Part shown: positions 7,940 through 24,108 of the stretch, one piece after another
How positions within the stretch are numbered: position 1 is the stretch's first letter
Layout: every line of letters starts with the position of its first letter
NCBI RefSeq assembly: GCF_022340605.1
Contig: NZ_JAJDNQ010000018.1
Location: forward strand, 1 to 64,000
Reading direction: 5' to 3'
Source: Thiohalocapsa sp.
GTDB lineage: Bacteria; Pseudomonadota; Gammaproteobacteria; Chromatiales; Chromatiaceae
DNA length: 64,000 bases
Translations under genes and position numbers: made by a program
The notes under the pieces: generated by a model
Told to the model about the DNA's origin: nothing
The model's input: the letters and a program-made list of their open reading frames with translations, nothing else
Database searches by the model: none

Positions 7940-8716
7940 TCAGCGCCCCCGCAGCACCTGCCGCGCGATGCGCTCGGCACACTGGCGGGCGCTGAGCTCG
8001 GTGGCGCGGTCGCGGGCGCGGAAATCGGGGGAGCCGATGCGCTCGTCCAGGATGCCGAAGTGGTTGACACCGGGGAGCCACTCGATGCGGGTGTGAAAGG
8101 CGTCGGCGAGCTGCTGCAGGCCGGCGGGGTCGACGACACCGTCCTCGGTGCCGGCCAGCAGCCGGATGCGGACCTGTCTGGATGTCGGCGGCCGCCACGG
8201 CTCGTGCAGGCTGGAGGCGCCGAGCAGGACGATCTCCAACGGTTGGCCATCGGCGCGGCGCTGGAAGCCCGCGGACAGCACCCAGCCGCCGAGGCTGTAG
8301 GCGAGGATGCGCAGCGGCGGTGCCGAGCGGGCGGCTCCGCCCGCGCTCGTTGCCGGCAGCCGGCCGGATGCCAGCCCACGCGCCGGCAACTGCCGCCGCC
8401 GCAGCCGCTGCGCGGCGCGCCAGGCCCGGGAGGTCTCGGCCGGCTCGTTCCTGAACAGCGCGGGCCAGCGGTAATCCAGCGTGAGCACCACGGTTCCGCG
8501 GGCGGTGAGGGCGTCGAGCAGTTCCGGATAGTCGGCAGGGCCGGTCAGCGCGCCGGGGCTGAAGATGATCCAGGGTCGCGCCGTGCGGCGGCTCACCGGC
8601 AAGCGCTGGCTGACGCGCACCCGACCCAAGCCGGGCAGCCGCAGCCGCAGGTGCCGCAGGGCGCCGCGGCGTACCGGCCTGGCCATCCGGGGCAAGCGAT
8701 CGTGCCGCATGGTCAT
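7940..8716 (-). CDS. alpha/beta hydrolase-like protein
   Basis: A 258-residue alpha/beta-hydrolase fold protein. After an Arg-rich N-terminus, ARPWIIFSPGALTGPADYPELLDAL is the first strand with the oxyanion loop, and GTVVLTLDYRWPALF the second. ILAYSLGGWVLSAGF carries the nucleophile elbow (A-Y-S-L-G-G, near residue 140). GTEDGVVDPAGL supplies the acid and LPGVNHFGILDE the catalytic His. The first 28 residues are unusually Arg-rich, so the true start may be further downstream, or the stretch may be a twin-Arg-free basic extension; no hydrophobic signal is evident. Substrate unknown; similar proteins are annotated as esterases or dienelactone hydrolase-like enzymes. Confidence 0.75.
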   Translation of the reverse strand: MTMRHDRLPRMARPVRRGALRHLRLRLPGLGRVRVSQRLPVSRRTARPWIIFSPGALTGPADYPELLDALTARGTVVLTLDYRWPALFRNEPAETSRAWRAAQRLRRRQLPARGLASGRLPATSAGGAARSAPPLRILAYSLGGWVLSAGFQRRADGQPLEIVLLGASSLHEPWRPPTSRQVRIRLLAGTEDGVVDPAGLQQLADAFHTRIEWLPGVNHFGILDERIGSPDFRARDRATELSARQCAERIARQVLRGR

Positions 8717-8848
8717 GCGGATTCCGCCCGCTGGGCGAGGCGTGCACGCGGTGTCGCCGCCGCTTCAGGGCGCGGCCGGCCTTCGGCTGTCTCATCGCCG
8801 CTGTCGCGGCACATGTGGACGTACTGAATGTTCATGGTCTGCTGTCTA

Positions 8849-11056
<2,208 letters not shown>

Positions 11057-11202
11057 GGGGAACCAGGGCGTCTGTGCGGGGGATCTGTGCGGGGGCTGTG
11101 CGTCTGGCTGCATTGTGCAGCAGCCGCCGCGTGCCGCGGCATACACGAACCCCAACCTGGATCAATCCCGATGCAGATTTGGCGGCGCAGACTGGCGCCG
11201 GG

Positions 11203-12339
11203 TCATCGCCACCGTTGCGATGCCGCGTCATGTCCGGGGGGCGGCGCGAATGCTCGCCGCACAGCCGCGTCGATGCCTGCCGCCTGCCGCTCAATGTCGG
11301 CCACCAGCGCAAGTTGGCGCCGCGCCTTGGTCAGGTTCTCGCCGCGGTGGCGCACGTGGAAGTACCGGTCGCCCTGCAGGTGATCGGTGAGGAAGCGGAT
11401 ACCGAGCTCCAGCGGAATGAGCCGGATCGCGGGTGCGACCAGGTCGATCTCGGCATCGCTCAGCAGCCCCGGCGCGGTCTCGGCGTAACCGACCAGGAGG
11501 GCCTCGCAGAGTGCCAGGTCGAAGCGCACCGATTCGGCGCCGGCCTCACCGGCGCGGTTGCAACAGGAGCGCAGACAATCGCCGATGTCATGGTGCAGCA
11601 GCCCGGGCTGTACCGTGTCCAGGTCGATCAGGCAGAGCGCGTGTCTGCCCTCGGCATCGAACAGCAGGTTGTCCACCTTCGGATCGCCGTGGATCAGGCG
11701 CAGGCGGGTGCGACCCCGGGCCAGGGCATCGTCGAGCACGCCGACCAGTCCCCGGCGGGCGTCGATGAAGGCAAGCGCGTCGCGGCTTTCGGCGTCCGGC
11801 TCCGTGGCGGCCGCCGCGGCGTCCAGCGCGGCGAGATAGCTCGGCGTGTGATGGAAGCCCGGCAGCGTCACCGCCAGCGTCGCCGGGTCCAGCCCGGCGC
11901 CGAGCCGATGAAAGCGCGCGAGTACCCGACCCACCTCGGCGGCCTGCTCAGTGCCGGCAAGGCGCTTCAGGGTGCGGCTTGGCTCGATGCACTCCATCAG
12001 CCGCCAGACGTCGCCGTCGGCATCGCGCACGTAGGCCAGGTTTCCCGATGTCGCCAGTGCTGGCAGCCGCACCTTGAGCTCCGGATGCCTGGCGGCGGCC
12101 GCCGCCAGCGCGGAGAGGTTGTCCATGATCCGCTCTGGTGCCGGAAATACGGCGCCATTGATGCGCTGGAGCACGAAGGCCGCGCCGGGTGCGTCGACGC
12201 GATAGGTGTGGTTGATGAGCCCGTCGCCGAGGGGCGCGACGGTGAGCGGGGTTGTACTATCCCGGAGGAAGCGCCGGGCGATGTCCATTAGCAGGCGCTG
12301 CGGCGGCATCTGGCGCGAGGTGTCTTCGAGGTCCGACAT
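11203..12339 (-). CDS. phosphotransferase of the APH/choline kinase fold
   Basis: A 378-residue aminoglycoside-phosphotransferase-fold kinase. GDGLINHTYRV (nucleotide loop) is followed by FVLQRIN with the probable ATP-contacting residue, then the Brenner-type catalytic loop LIHGDPKVDNLLFD (near residue 228) and the metal Asp in LIDLDTVQPG. The C-terminal half forms the helical substrate lobe. Members phosphorylate sugars, choline, homoserine or antibiotics. The neighbouring alpha-amylase on the same strand (47 bases after this stop begins the amylase's longest possible frame) makes a sugar kinase attractive, and N-acetylhexosamine kinases share this fold. That is inference; antibiotic resistance is not indicated. 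Confidence 0.85.
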   Translation of the reverse strand: MSDLEDTSRQMPPQRLLMDIARRFLRDSTTPLTVAPLGDGLINHTYRVDAPGAAFVLQRINGAVFPAPERIMDNLSALAAAAARHPELKVRLPALATSGNLAYVRDADGDVWRLMECIEPSRTLKRLAGTEQAAEVGRVLARFHRLGAGLDPATLAVTLPGFHHTPSYLAALDAAAAATEPDAESRDALAFIDARRGLVGVLDDALARGRTRLRLIHGDPKVDNLLFDAEGRHALCLIDLDTVQPGLLHHDIGDCLRSCCNRAGEAGAESVRFDLALCEALLVGYAETAPGLLSDAEIDLVAPAIRLIPLELGIRFLTDHLQGDRYFHVRHRGENLTKARRQLALVADIERQAAGIDAAVRRAFAPPPGHDAASQRWR

Positions 12340-12485
12340 GGCGCGGTTCTACCAGCGGCGACGGGCGGGAGCAACCGCTTGGGCGTCGATGACCCGCGCC
12401 CGGGCCGCCGACCGACGACCGAGCTGAACATGACGGCGCGTCCAGCCCCGCAATGGAACTGCCGTGTCGGCGTTTCGCTGACCCG

Positions 12486-13487
12486 TCAGCGCGGCTCGGT
12501 CAATGTGTCTTCGATCGTGCGCCAGACGAGGTCAGCCAGGATCGCCTGTCCGCTGCGCGAGGGGTGAAAGCAGTCCAGCCCGCTGACGTCTTCCGATGAG
12601 AATGGCTGGTCGTAGATGCCGGGCGCAAAGCGGACGCGGACGCCGTTGCGGCCTTCATACTCATCCGCCTTCTCTGCCAGGAGCGTGTTGAGCGCCAGGT
12701 TGAAGTCGCCCGCCGCGGCCCGCGCCGCGTCGGTCGAGGCACTGTTCAACACGTTGGCGCAGGGGAACTCGTCGCCGCCGATGCCTTCGAACAGCCCCGC
12801 CATGAGCTTGGCGATCCACTCACGGGTGAACGTGTGGAACTCCGGCACGCTGCTGCACAGCCAGTCGCCATAGAGATCCGCGCAAACCGCGGCTACGGTC
12901 GCCTCATTGAGTGCCTGGTAGTCCAGGTCCCACAGTGCCTGGCAGGACTGGAACAGAAAATGCGGCTCCGCGGCCATGTGCTCGCGCAGCCAGAGCACGT
13001 CCGGCACTTCCGCCAGCACCACATAGCCACCGCTCGGCAACTTGTCGGTGAGATACGTCAGGGTATCATCGATCCGCCCCTCCACCCAGTCCAGGCTGGG
13101 CGGCGATCTTCCCAGGCTCTGGCAGACGTCGTTGCCGCCGAGCTCAATGGTCACCAGGGAGATCCCGGGCAGGGCCATCAGCTGCTGTGCCTGCGGCAGG
13201 GCGTCCTCCCAGCTTGCGCCATTGACGGCCGCTGTCTGCGAGGCGCTGAAGCTGAAGGGCAGCAGACGACTGGCAATGGACCAGGGCTGACTGCCGGTGG
13301 CGAAGCTCCATGCCCAATCCTCCCCCAGGTTGCCGAGACATTCCACTGCACCGTCGCAGCCATCGTCGGCGTCCATTGCGGTACTGATGCTGTCGCCGAT
13401 GGCGCCGAGGTCCTCGGGGTACGCCGCGCCCATCGTGACCGTGAGCCATAGCGTGCAAACGATGCGTAGCACCAGTCGCCTGGTCAT
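12486..13487 (-). CDS. secreted SGNH/GDSL hydrolase
   Basis: A 333-residue GDSL-type hydrolase with a signal peptide (RRLVLRIVCTLWLTVTMGAA). Blocks in order: AIGDSIS with the nucleophile Ser (block I), TIELGGNDVC (block III, with the oxyanion Asn) and GLDCFHPSRSGQ (block V, Asp-x2-His). A cluster of Cys residues (DDGCDGAVECLG; PHFLFQSC; DWLCSS; EFPCAN; LDCF) fits an exported, disulfide-stabilised protein, resembling the phospholipase B-like SGNH group. The likely role is an outer-membrane or periplasmic esterase, lipase or phospholipase. It is downstream of the barrel-like gene at 13885, separated by a palindromic element. Confidence 0.85.
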   Translation of the reverse strand: MTRRLVLRIVCTLWLTVTMGAAYPEDLGAIGDSISTAMDADDGCDGAVECLGNLGEDWAWSFATGSQPWSIASRLLPFSFSASQTAAVNGASWEDALPQAQQLMALPGISLVTIELGGNDVCQSLGRSPPSLDWVEGRIDDTLTYLTDKLPSGGYVVLAEVPDVLWLREHMAAEPHFLFQSCQALWDLDYQALNEATVAAVCADLYGDWLCSSVPEFHTFTREWIAKLMAGLFEGIGGDEFPCANVLNSASTDAARAAAGDFNLALNTLLAEKADEYEGRNGVRVRFAPGIYDQPFSSEDVSGLDCFHPSRSGQAILADLVWRTIEDTLTEPR

Positions 13488-13719
13488 CCGCGTTACCTCC
13501 AGTGGCTACTGGCGCGCACCTCCGCGCCAACCGCGAAAGACTCGCTCCATCGGCTGCGCCAGGCAATCGGGGTGAATTCCCATCGCCTGCACGGCAGACG
13601 ACCGGCTACGCATCGGTGCTCTGGACGGATTGCCCGGCGCTCGCCGGCGTTGCCCTGCGCGATCCGGGGGCTGCGCTGGACTGGCTGCAAGGGAAGCGCC
13701 GAGAAATCGGCGCTTGCGC

Positions 13720-13888
13720 TAGTCCAACAGTGCGCGATTTCCGAGACCGTCTCTGGTCGTTGTCGTGGTAGTGGTCGTGGTCGTGGTCGTGATCATGGCC
13801 TCAACCGTGCGGAGGTTCGATGACGACTCCGATTGCGACAACCTCAACGAGGGAACTCGGTCTCGGAACTTGCGCAACGAAATACTAG
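13720..13888. repeat. GTGGTC-rich palindromic element, long copy
   Basis: Inverted arms TTCCGAGACCG (13739) and CGGTCTCGGAA (13858) enclose a GTGGTCGTGGTC-type core. The outer ends CTAGT...TGCGCGAT and TGCGCAAC...ACTAG also mirror one another imperfectly. A shorter copy is at 28514-28603. The right end includes the TAG stop of the barrel-like gene. It occupies much of the 397-base gap 13488-13884; the rest, 13488-13719, shows no gene. Confidence 0.75.
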
Positions 13889-14895
13889 AACCGGTATTCC
13901 GCGCCGAGCGTGACGAGGGTGTCGTCCGTGCTTGAGCCAGTGCTGAGCTCGACAGCGCTCTTAAGGGTGAGATCGGGGAAGGGGCTGCGGGAGATACCGA
14001 GCTTCGTGCGCTGCTCGCCCGTTTGCGATTGCGAGAAGCTGAGATCCGTCGTCCGGCGTCCGCTCGGTCCCCGCCGCGTGTCCGTGAGGCGCATGGCCTG
14101 GATCGCGTCTCCGTCTGGCGACACTGCCAGTTCGGCGGCCAGTTCCGCGGTATGACGTTCCAGGCCGAGATAGCGCAGCGGTAGCGCCGCGCCCGCGGAG
14201 TAGACGCTGCGCGCCCCGGTGTCCACATCAACCCGGTGGCTGTAGTCGGCGCTGAGGCGGGTACTGCCGTGGGCGAACGCCAGCTCGACGGTGCTGCTGG
14301 CACGCCGGGCGGAATCGCGTGCAGGCCCCTGCAGCCGCCATTCGCCGTGCTCGATGCGTGCCGACAAGATTTTGCCGAGCAGTGATGCGTCCAGTTGCAG
14401 GTCGGCTCCGCTGATGCACTGCTCGCCACCCGATTGCCGGGTCAAGTTGAGCTGCGACCGGAGGCCCGGCAGATCGAGCCTGGTCTCCATCGCGATCAGT
14501 GTTGCGCCGTCGCCGCCGAGCAGGGACTCCGTCCGCTCGAGGTGTGCGCGCAGGGAGAGACCGTCATCGAGGAGCGGCGCCAGCGTGACGGCGTGCTGCT
14601 CCATCGATTGGTCGGCAGAGCGCGACCAGTGGTACTGGGCAGCGATGGGCGCATCCGCGAGGCTCAGGAGCAGATCCGCAAGGCGCTCCCGGCGCTTGGG
14701 CGCCAGCTGGACGCCCTGACAGGTCTGCGACGGGCGGGCGTCGACCACGATGTCGAGTATCCCAAGGCGACCCTTCCCTTGCTGGTCGTAGGCTGCCGCG
14801 CCACTCGGGCACTCGGCGCTGGCGCCGATCAGATGTGCGCTGAGCAGCGCGCCTGCCAGCAGGTGGAGCATGAGCGCCCGGTCACGTTTGTTCAT
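13885..14895 (-). CDS. putative outer-membrane beta-barrel protein
   Basis: A 336-residue exported protein of unknown function. The start ATG 14895 has a strong AAGGAGG 6-7 bases upstream and begins a signal peptide (KRDRALMLHLLAGALLSAHLIGASA). The mature part consists of alternating polar/hydrophobic strands with an almost regular spacing of long amphipathic segments (HGSTRLSADYSHRVDVDTG, RTTDLSFSQSQ). It ends in GAEYRF, a C-terminal aromatic residue typical of outer-membrane barrels assembled by BamA. Two Cys near the N-terminus may pair. The function, adhesion, porin or otherwise, cannot be told. The stop codon lies in a palindromic repeat element. Confidence 0.7.
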   Translation of the reverse strand: MNKRDRALMLHLLAGALLSAHLIGASAECPSGAAAYDQQGKGRLGILDIVVDARPSQTCQGVQLAPKRRERLADLLLSLADAPIAAQYHWSRSADQSMEQHAVTLAPLLDDGLSLRAHLERTESLLGGDGATLIAMETRLDLPGLRSQLNLTRQSGGEQCISGADLQLDASLLGKILSARIEHGEWRLQGPARDSARRASSTVELAFAHGSTRLSADYSHRVDVDTGARSVYSAGAALPLRYLGLERHTAELAAELAVSPDGDAIQAMRLTDTRRGPSGRRTTDLSFSQSQTGEQRTKLGISRSPFPDLTLKSAVELSTGSSTDDTLVTLGAEYRF

Positions 14896-15082
14896 CCGAG
14901 CCTCCTTAAGGACTGCAAACGCGATGGCCGTGCTGTAGGCGGACATCGGTCCGTGGCCCGTGACGCGCGGTCGCGTGCACGTACTCTCGCTTGCGGGCAC
15001 GAAACGTTTGCGTCGCTCTTGCCTCAATCGACGTGCGCCTGCCCCGTCTCACAGCTCGCCCGGAGGTGCCCCTCCCATTCCC

Positions 15083-15772
15083 TCAGCCGGTCATGATCCG
15101 GCCTCCCGCCTGATCCATGTGCCATTGCACCGCGTGGCGCACCAGCTCGCTGCCGCTGGCGAGCTGCAACTTGCGCTTGATGTTCTCGCGGTGGGTTTCG
15201 ATGGTCTTGGCGCTCAGGTGTAACTGCTCGGCGATCTTGGACGTGGGCCGCCCCTGGCCGATCAGGCGGAAGACCTCGAGCTCGCGGTCGCTCAGATCCT
15301 CGACGCTGGCGACGCCGCCGCTCTTCTTGTTACCGAGTCCGTCGATCAACCGCCCCACCATCTTCTCGCTGAGATAGACGCGGCCGGCGAGCACCTGGCG
15401 AATGGCCTTGAGCACCTGCTCCGGCAGCTCGTGCTTGTTGACGTAGCCGTGGGCGCCGGCGTTGATGGCGCGCTGGGCGAACAGCGTTTCCTCGTGCATG
15501 GAGCACACCAACAGCCTCAGCTCCGGCGCATCGTTCTCCTGCTCGCGCTGCTTGATGCGCCTGACGAGCTCGATGCCGTTGCCGTCCTCGAGGGAGATGT
15601 CGATCAGCGCCAGATCCGGCTTCTCGTCGCGTGCCGCCTTAAGGGCGTCCCTGACACTGCCGGCCTCGGCGCAGATGGTCAGGTCGGGCTCGGTCTCGAT
15701 CAGATTGCGCAAGCCGGTGCGCACCAGCGGGTGATCGTCAACGATGAGAATACGGCTTGGTTGGTTGACCAT
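15083..15772 (-). CDS. NarL/FixJ-family response regulator
   Basis: A 229-residue two-component response regulator. The receiver comes first: ILIVDDHPLVR (acidic pair), ALIDISLEDGNG with the phosphoacceptor Asp (near residue 60) and a conserved Lys in GYVNKHELP. A LuxR-type helix-turn-helix follows (LSDRELEVFRLIGQGRPTSKIAEQLHLSAKTIETHRENIKRKL), ending in SGSELVRHAVQWHMDQAGG. The ATG for MVNQPSR has AGGAG 9 bases upstream and is preferred to the longer track start. No cognate kinase is adjacent; the barrel-like gene lies downstream on the same strand, so that gene could be a target, though this is a guess from position. Confidence 0.92.
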   Translation of the reverse strand: MVNQPSRILIVDDHPLVRTGLRNLIETEPDLTICAEAGSVRDALKAARDEKPDLALIDISLEDGNGIELVRRIKQREQENDAPELRLLVCSMHEETLFAQRAINAGAHGYVNKHELPEQVLKAIRQVLAGRVYLSEKMVGRLIDGLGNKKSGGVASVEDLSDRELEVFRLIGQGRPTSKIAEQLHLSAKTIETHRENIKRKLQLASGSELVRHAVQWHMDQAGGRIMTG

Positions 15773-16608
15773 GAAATCGTGCTCCTGAGGTGTCTGTGCC
15801 AAGCAGAGATGGCCCTTTCACTGCCGCGCCCGGGGCGGCTTCAAGCCCGGCTGCGCAAACTGCCCGGGCGCGTCCCGGTCCCGTGCACGGGCGCTCGTTC
15901 TGCATCTCGTAGGCCCGCCCGGCTCGGTGCCCGTGGCGCCGACTGATTCGTGCGATCCATATCCATGCTGAATATTGGCGGAGATCCGCCCATGGGCCTA
16001 TGGATGGCAGGCGAATCGCCTGTTAAGTCTGGCGCAGAGATCAAGATAAGGATACCCCCTATCTCATCGTAGAAAAACCCTGAAGCAGTGGCGCGGACGC
16101 TGCAAGCCTGCGGCGCTGTCCGAGCGCATTGCTCGCGCGTGTGTGCGATGCGGGGTCACGGTAATCCGCAGGCGGCCTTGTTCAACGACGTGACGATGCA
16201 GGCGCGGTTGCCGCGGGAGTTGGCCCCGGGAAATACTTGTGTCTGACGGGTGGGCGGGATTCCGGGGCGCTCGGAAAAACGCCGATGCGTTGGCGTTTGG
16301 GTCGGTCCGCGCCGTTCGTCGGTGTAATAGACCGAAAGTTTATAGGGTAAAAGCTTAATAGTAGATGAGGGATAAATGCAGGAGACCGCGAAGATGCTGA
16401 CCGCTCGGCAGCGGGCATCGACGCAGAACCGACCTTTTGCGCCGTTGGATCGCCCGCCGACACTGGTGACAGCATGGCCGCGTCCACCGGCGGTCCTGTC
16501 CGGTGCGATGCTCGGACGCTCGATTGCCCGCGGGCGCGACCAGCCAAATGCGGTTGCGGCCTGCCCTACCGCAAACCGTGCACGCGCATCCGCGAGGAGA
16601 AGACAACG
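15773..16608. other. 836-base gene-free stretch
   Basis: I see no credible gene here on either strand; the track ORFs are low-complexity and overlap one another. It holds a locally A+T-rich block (16320-16380, around AAAGTTTATAGGGTAAAAGC) that probably carries the promoter of the secreted-protein gene at 16609. An imperfect palindrome GATAAGG...CCTATC lies near 16043-16062, upstream of the NarL-type regulator. Divergent transcription of the two flanking genes is expected to start in this interval. Confidence 0.4.
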
Positions 16609-17397
16609 ATGCCAATGATGATGATTCGGGCGGCGTTCGCCTCCGTGCTCCTGGTGTTGGCGCCTGTCACGCAGGTGACTGCGCAGGAACAGTTGACGCC
16701 GGCCGAAGCGGTGGTCCTGGGTCAAGAAGTCTGGAACGGCCGGCCTACCGTGTTCAAGATCTGCCCGGAGTCGGAGTCATCGGAACAGAAGTACGCACTC
16801 TGTGCTGCTGCGCAGTGCTTCACCATCGATAACGTCGCTTACTGCAAGTGCGAAAGGAAGGTAGGACAGAGTATCTCCTTGCCTTTCTTCTTCCCCGCGG
16901 ACCAAGCCGCCGAATCCGGTGCAATCGGTGACGTCTGCGATCTGATGGCCGTGTCCGACCAAGGGAATTTTCTTGTCAGCACGTACTCTCTCCCGCCCCA
17001 GCTCCAGAAGTCATACGATGGGCCGGACGCGCTGGCGCTGTACACCTGTCCCGGTGCCTCGAATCTGTCGGCGCAATGCGACGGTGGGCTTTGCATCGAT
17101 GGGACCACGGGAACGAACTGGCCCTTCCTGGGCGAAATCGGTCCCGACGAGATCGTCTGCTCCTGTCCGATCGCGGCGGCGCCATCCGTGGGATTTCAGT
17201 TTGTTGGTCCCGCGGATTGCGACCAGGCGTTCTTCGACCAATATTGCGGGGTGCGACCAGGCGGCCAGGATGAGACGACCATTCCCACCGGAACGCAATT
17301 GGCCGTCGGCGCGGTGACTGGCAGCGGGGTGATACTGACGAAGCTGCTCTCGGGCAGCGTCCCGGCCCTCAACACCTGCACGTTTCCGGCCGAGTAG
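16609..17397 (+). CDS. secreted cysteine-rich hypothetical protein
   Basis: A 262-residue protein not recognised as any family. A signal peptide (MMIRAAFASVLLVLAPVTQVTA, cut near residue 23-25) leads into a mature chain with many cysteines in C-x-C and paired patterns (YALCAAAQCF, YCKCERK, IVCSCPIA, DQYCGV). This suggests a disulfide-rich periplasmic or extracellular protein with two similar halves (CFTIDNVAYCKCE and CIDGTTGTN...IVCSCP), possibly an internal duplication. The ATG at 16609 has GAGGAG 8 bases upstream; the longer frame upstream overlaps A+T-rich non-coding DNA. Followed by a GTGGTC/GACAAC repeat. Confidence 0.75.
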   Translation: MPMMMIRAAFASVLLVLAPVTQVTAQEQLTPAEAVVLGQEVWNGRPTVFKICPESESSEQKYALCAAAQCFTIDNVAYCKCERKVGQSISLPFFFPADQAAESGAIGDVCDLMAVSDQGNFLVSTYSLPPQLQKSYDGPDALALYTCPGASNLSAQCDGGLCIDGTTGTNWPFLGEIGPDEIVCSCPIAAAPSVGFQFVGPADCDQAFFDQYCGVRPGGQDETTIPTGTQLAVGAVTGSGVILTKLLSGSVPALNTCTFPAE

Positions 17398-17430
17398 TAC
17401 GCGGCTGCGGCCAACTTTGCGACTCCTATT

Positions 17431-17483
17431 TCGTGGTCGTGGTCGTGCGGATACTCGACAACGACAACGACAACGACAACGAG
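17431..17483. repeat. GTGGTC/GACAAC hairpin element
   Basis: TCGTGGTCGTGGTCGT is followed by CGGATACTCGAC and a run of AACGAC units, near mirror images. A second copy with the same central CGGATACTCGAC lies at 61337-61383. It is just downstream of the secreted-protein stop. No gene is seen in the rest of the gap 17398-17736. Confidence 0.65.
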
Positions 17484-17736
17484 CCAGAGTCTGCCATCAG
17501 GTTTCTCGGTGCCGGCTCTGCTGGGCCGACAGCTGCAACATTGGCGGAAAGGATGCACTACAGGGGCGGGCCGTTGTTGGCGGCGAGCGTGACTACGTGC
17601 CCCGTCTCGACCCGAATCCGTCAACGCGGCTCGATGGCATTGCAGAGGATGCCGTGCAAACCGTGCAAACCGTGCACCCGCGGCCGTTGCCGAGGTGTTA
17701 GCGTCCGCGGCATCTACCACCAACTCAGGGATAGTC

Positions 17737-18576
17737 ATGCAACAGCTCACCCCAGAAGGTCAGCGTCTGGTCGCCGACCTCTCCCAGCGCCACGGCTTCA
17801 GCCCGGACGCCGTCACACACATGCTGTTTGCGGTGCTGCACGGCAACGGCAGCATGGCGCAGTTCGATCACCCTGAATTCGCCGGCTCCGGCCAGTGGAT
17901 GCAGGGTGGCATGCTGATGCTGGGCAACATGTTCGACTACGCCCTCAAGGCCCGGGTGGACGCCCTCTGCAACGAGCTCTCGAACATCCTGGCCAACCAG
18001 CCAGGTCTGCTCCAGACCGGCAGCTTCCAGAGCCAGTCCCAGTCGGGCCCGCATTCCGCCGGATCCCAACAACAGCAGCACGCGGGCGGCATCATGGGCG
18101 AGTCCAGCCTGTTCGTGCCGGACCCCGCCCAGCACTGGTGGCCGCGGGAGCTCGGCCAGCCCAGCGCCACCGGCAGCCAGAACAACGTGCAGTACGCCTA
18201 CTTCGCTGGCGCGCGCCGGCTGGCGGTCAAGACCGGCGGCCAGGTCTGGGTCTACGACACGCTGGACCACCAGATCGGCGGCTTCTCGCAACAGCAGGGC
18301 GCCGGCGGCTCCATCCTGTTCACCAGCCAATACGGCACCGTGGTGCTGAGCTCGCTGCCGGTGGTGTCCATCGATGGGCGGCCGCAACAGCCGGCGGCCC
18401 CGACGGCCCCTGTCGGTGGCCCTGCGCCGAGGCCGCCGGCATCGGTAGCCTCGGCACCCGCGGCCGACGCGGACATCTTCAGCGCCATCGAGCGGCTCGG
18501 GAAGCTCCGCGCCGACGGGCTGCTGACCGAGGAGGAGTTCGCCGCCAAGAAGGCAGAGCTGCTGGGGCGACTATGA
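17737..18576 (+). CDS. SHOCT-domain protein
   Basis: A 279-residue protein. The N-terminal part (LTPEGQRLVADLSQRHGFSPDAVTHMLFAVL) resembles the short helical region found in many SHOCT proteins. A Gln/Ser-rich linker (residues about 95-125) joins it to a strand-rich middle (VQYAYFAGARRLAVKTGGQVWVYDTLDHQIGGFSQQQG) and an Ala/Pro linker. The last 35 residues are a SHOCT motif (IERLGKLRADGLLTEEEFAAKKAELLGRL). SHOCT is thought to mediate oligomerisation. The ATG at 17737 has CAGGGA upstream and was preferred to the earlier ATG in the track. Confidence 0.8.
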   Translation: MQQLTPEGQRLVADLSQRHGFSPDAVTHMLFAVLHGNGSMAQFDHPEFAGSGQWMQGGMLMLGNMFDYALKARVDALCNELSNILANQPGLLQTGSFQSQSQSGPHSAGSQQQQHAGGIMGESSLFVPDPAQHWWPRELGQPSATGSQNNVQYAYFAGARRLAVKTGGQVWVYDTLDHQIGGFSQQQGAGGSILFTSQYGTVVLSSLPVVSIDGRPQQPAAPTAPVGGPAPRPPASVASAPAADADIFSAIERLGKLRADGLLTEEEFAAKKAELLGRL

Positions 18577-18750
18577 GCGTCTACTTGTGCCGCCGCGCGA
18601 GGTTGCCTAGCGCTTGAGCCCTTCCTTGGTAACTTTTCACAGCCTTTGCGCTCCACTTGCTCATCACCGTGTGCCGGCAGCGGCGAGATGCATACCGCCG
18701 GCATTGCACGCGATAGCGCGCCAACCGCGCGTCAGCCGAGCCGCCGCACC

Positions 18751-19023
18751 TCACGCCGCCTCCCCGAGCCTCGCGTTCACGACCCTCCAGAAGGTCGCGA
18801 CGGCAGCGGGTTCGTCGTCGAAGAAATCCTCGAACAAGCCCGGGGCGTTGAGCTCGGGCGGGTAGGCATAGTGCTCGCCGCCCGCGCCGGTCTCGGTGAT
18901 CCATTTGCTGGGCTGTTTCGGGTCAACGACTTCGAAGGCGCTCGCGGGATATAGGTGCGGGCGGCCGGAGTCGTTCAGGAGCCGGTAATCGTCGGCGTCG
19001 ATGCCGATGACGCTGTATTGTTG
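18751..19023 (-). pseudogene. small hypothetical protein, start missing (probable remnant)
   Basis: About 90 residues of ordered, gene-like sequence (QYSVIGIDADDYRLLNDSG ... AYPPELNAPGLFEDFF ... VATFWRVVNARLGEAA) ending at a stop at 18751. No usable ATG, GTG or TTG lies close to the coherent part; upstream codons on this strand run antisense into lhr. The composition (Asp/Pro/aromatic, ending in a helix) looks like a small soluble protein. Either it uses an unusual start or the 5' end was lost. Downstream, 18581-18664 on this strand encodes a 27-residue basic peptide (AKAVKSYQGRAQALGNL) that may be another fragment. Confidence 0.45.
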
Positions 19024-19065
19024 TCCGGATCGGACTCGCTCCCCCGAGCCCCCACCTGTTGCTGC

Positions 19066-24108
<5,043 letters not shown>

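Noticed and set aside
13739-13868. CRISPR-like GTGGTC repeats
   Set aside because: The repeat is a 6-base low-complexity tract with no spacers or cas genes; a palindromic element explains it better.
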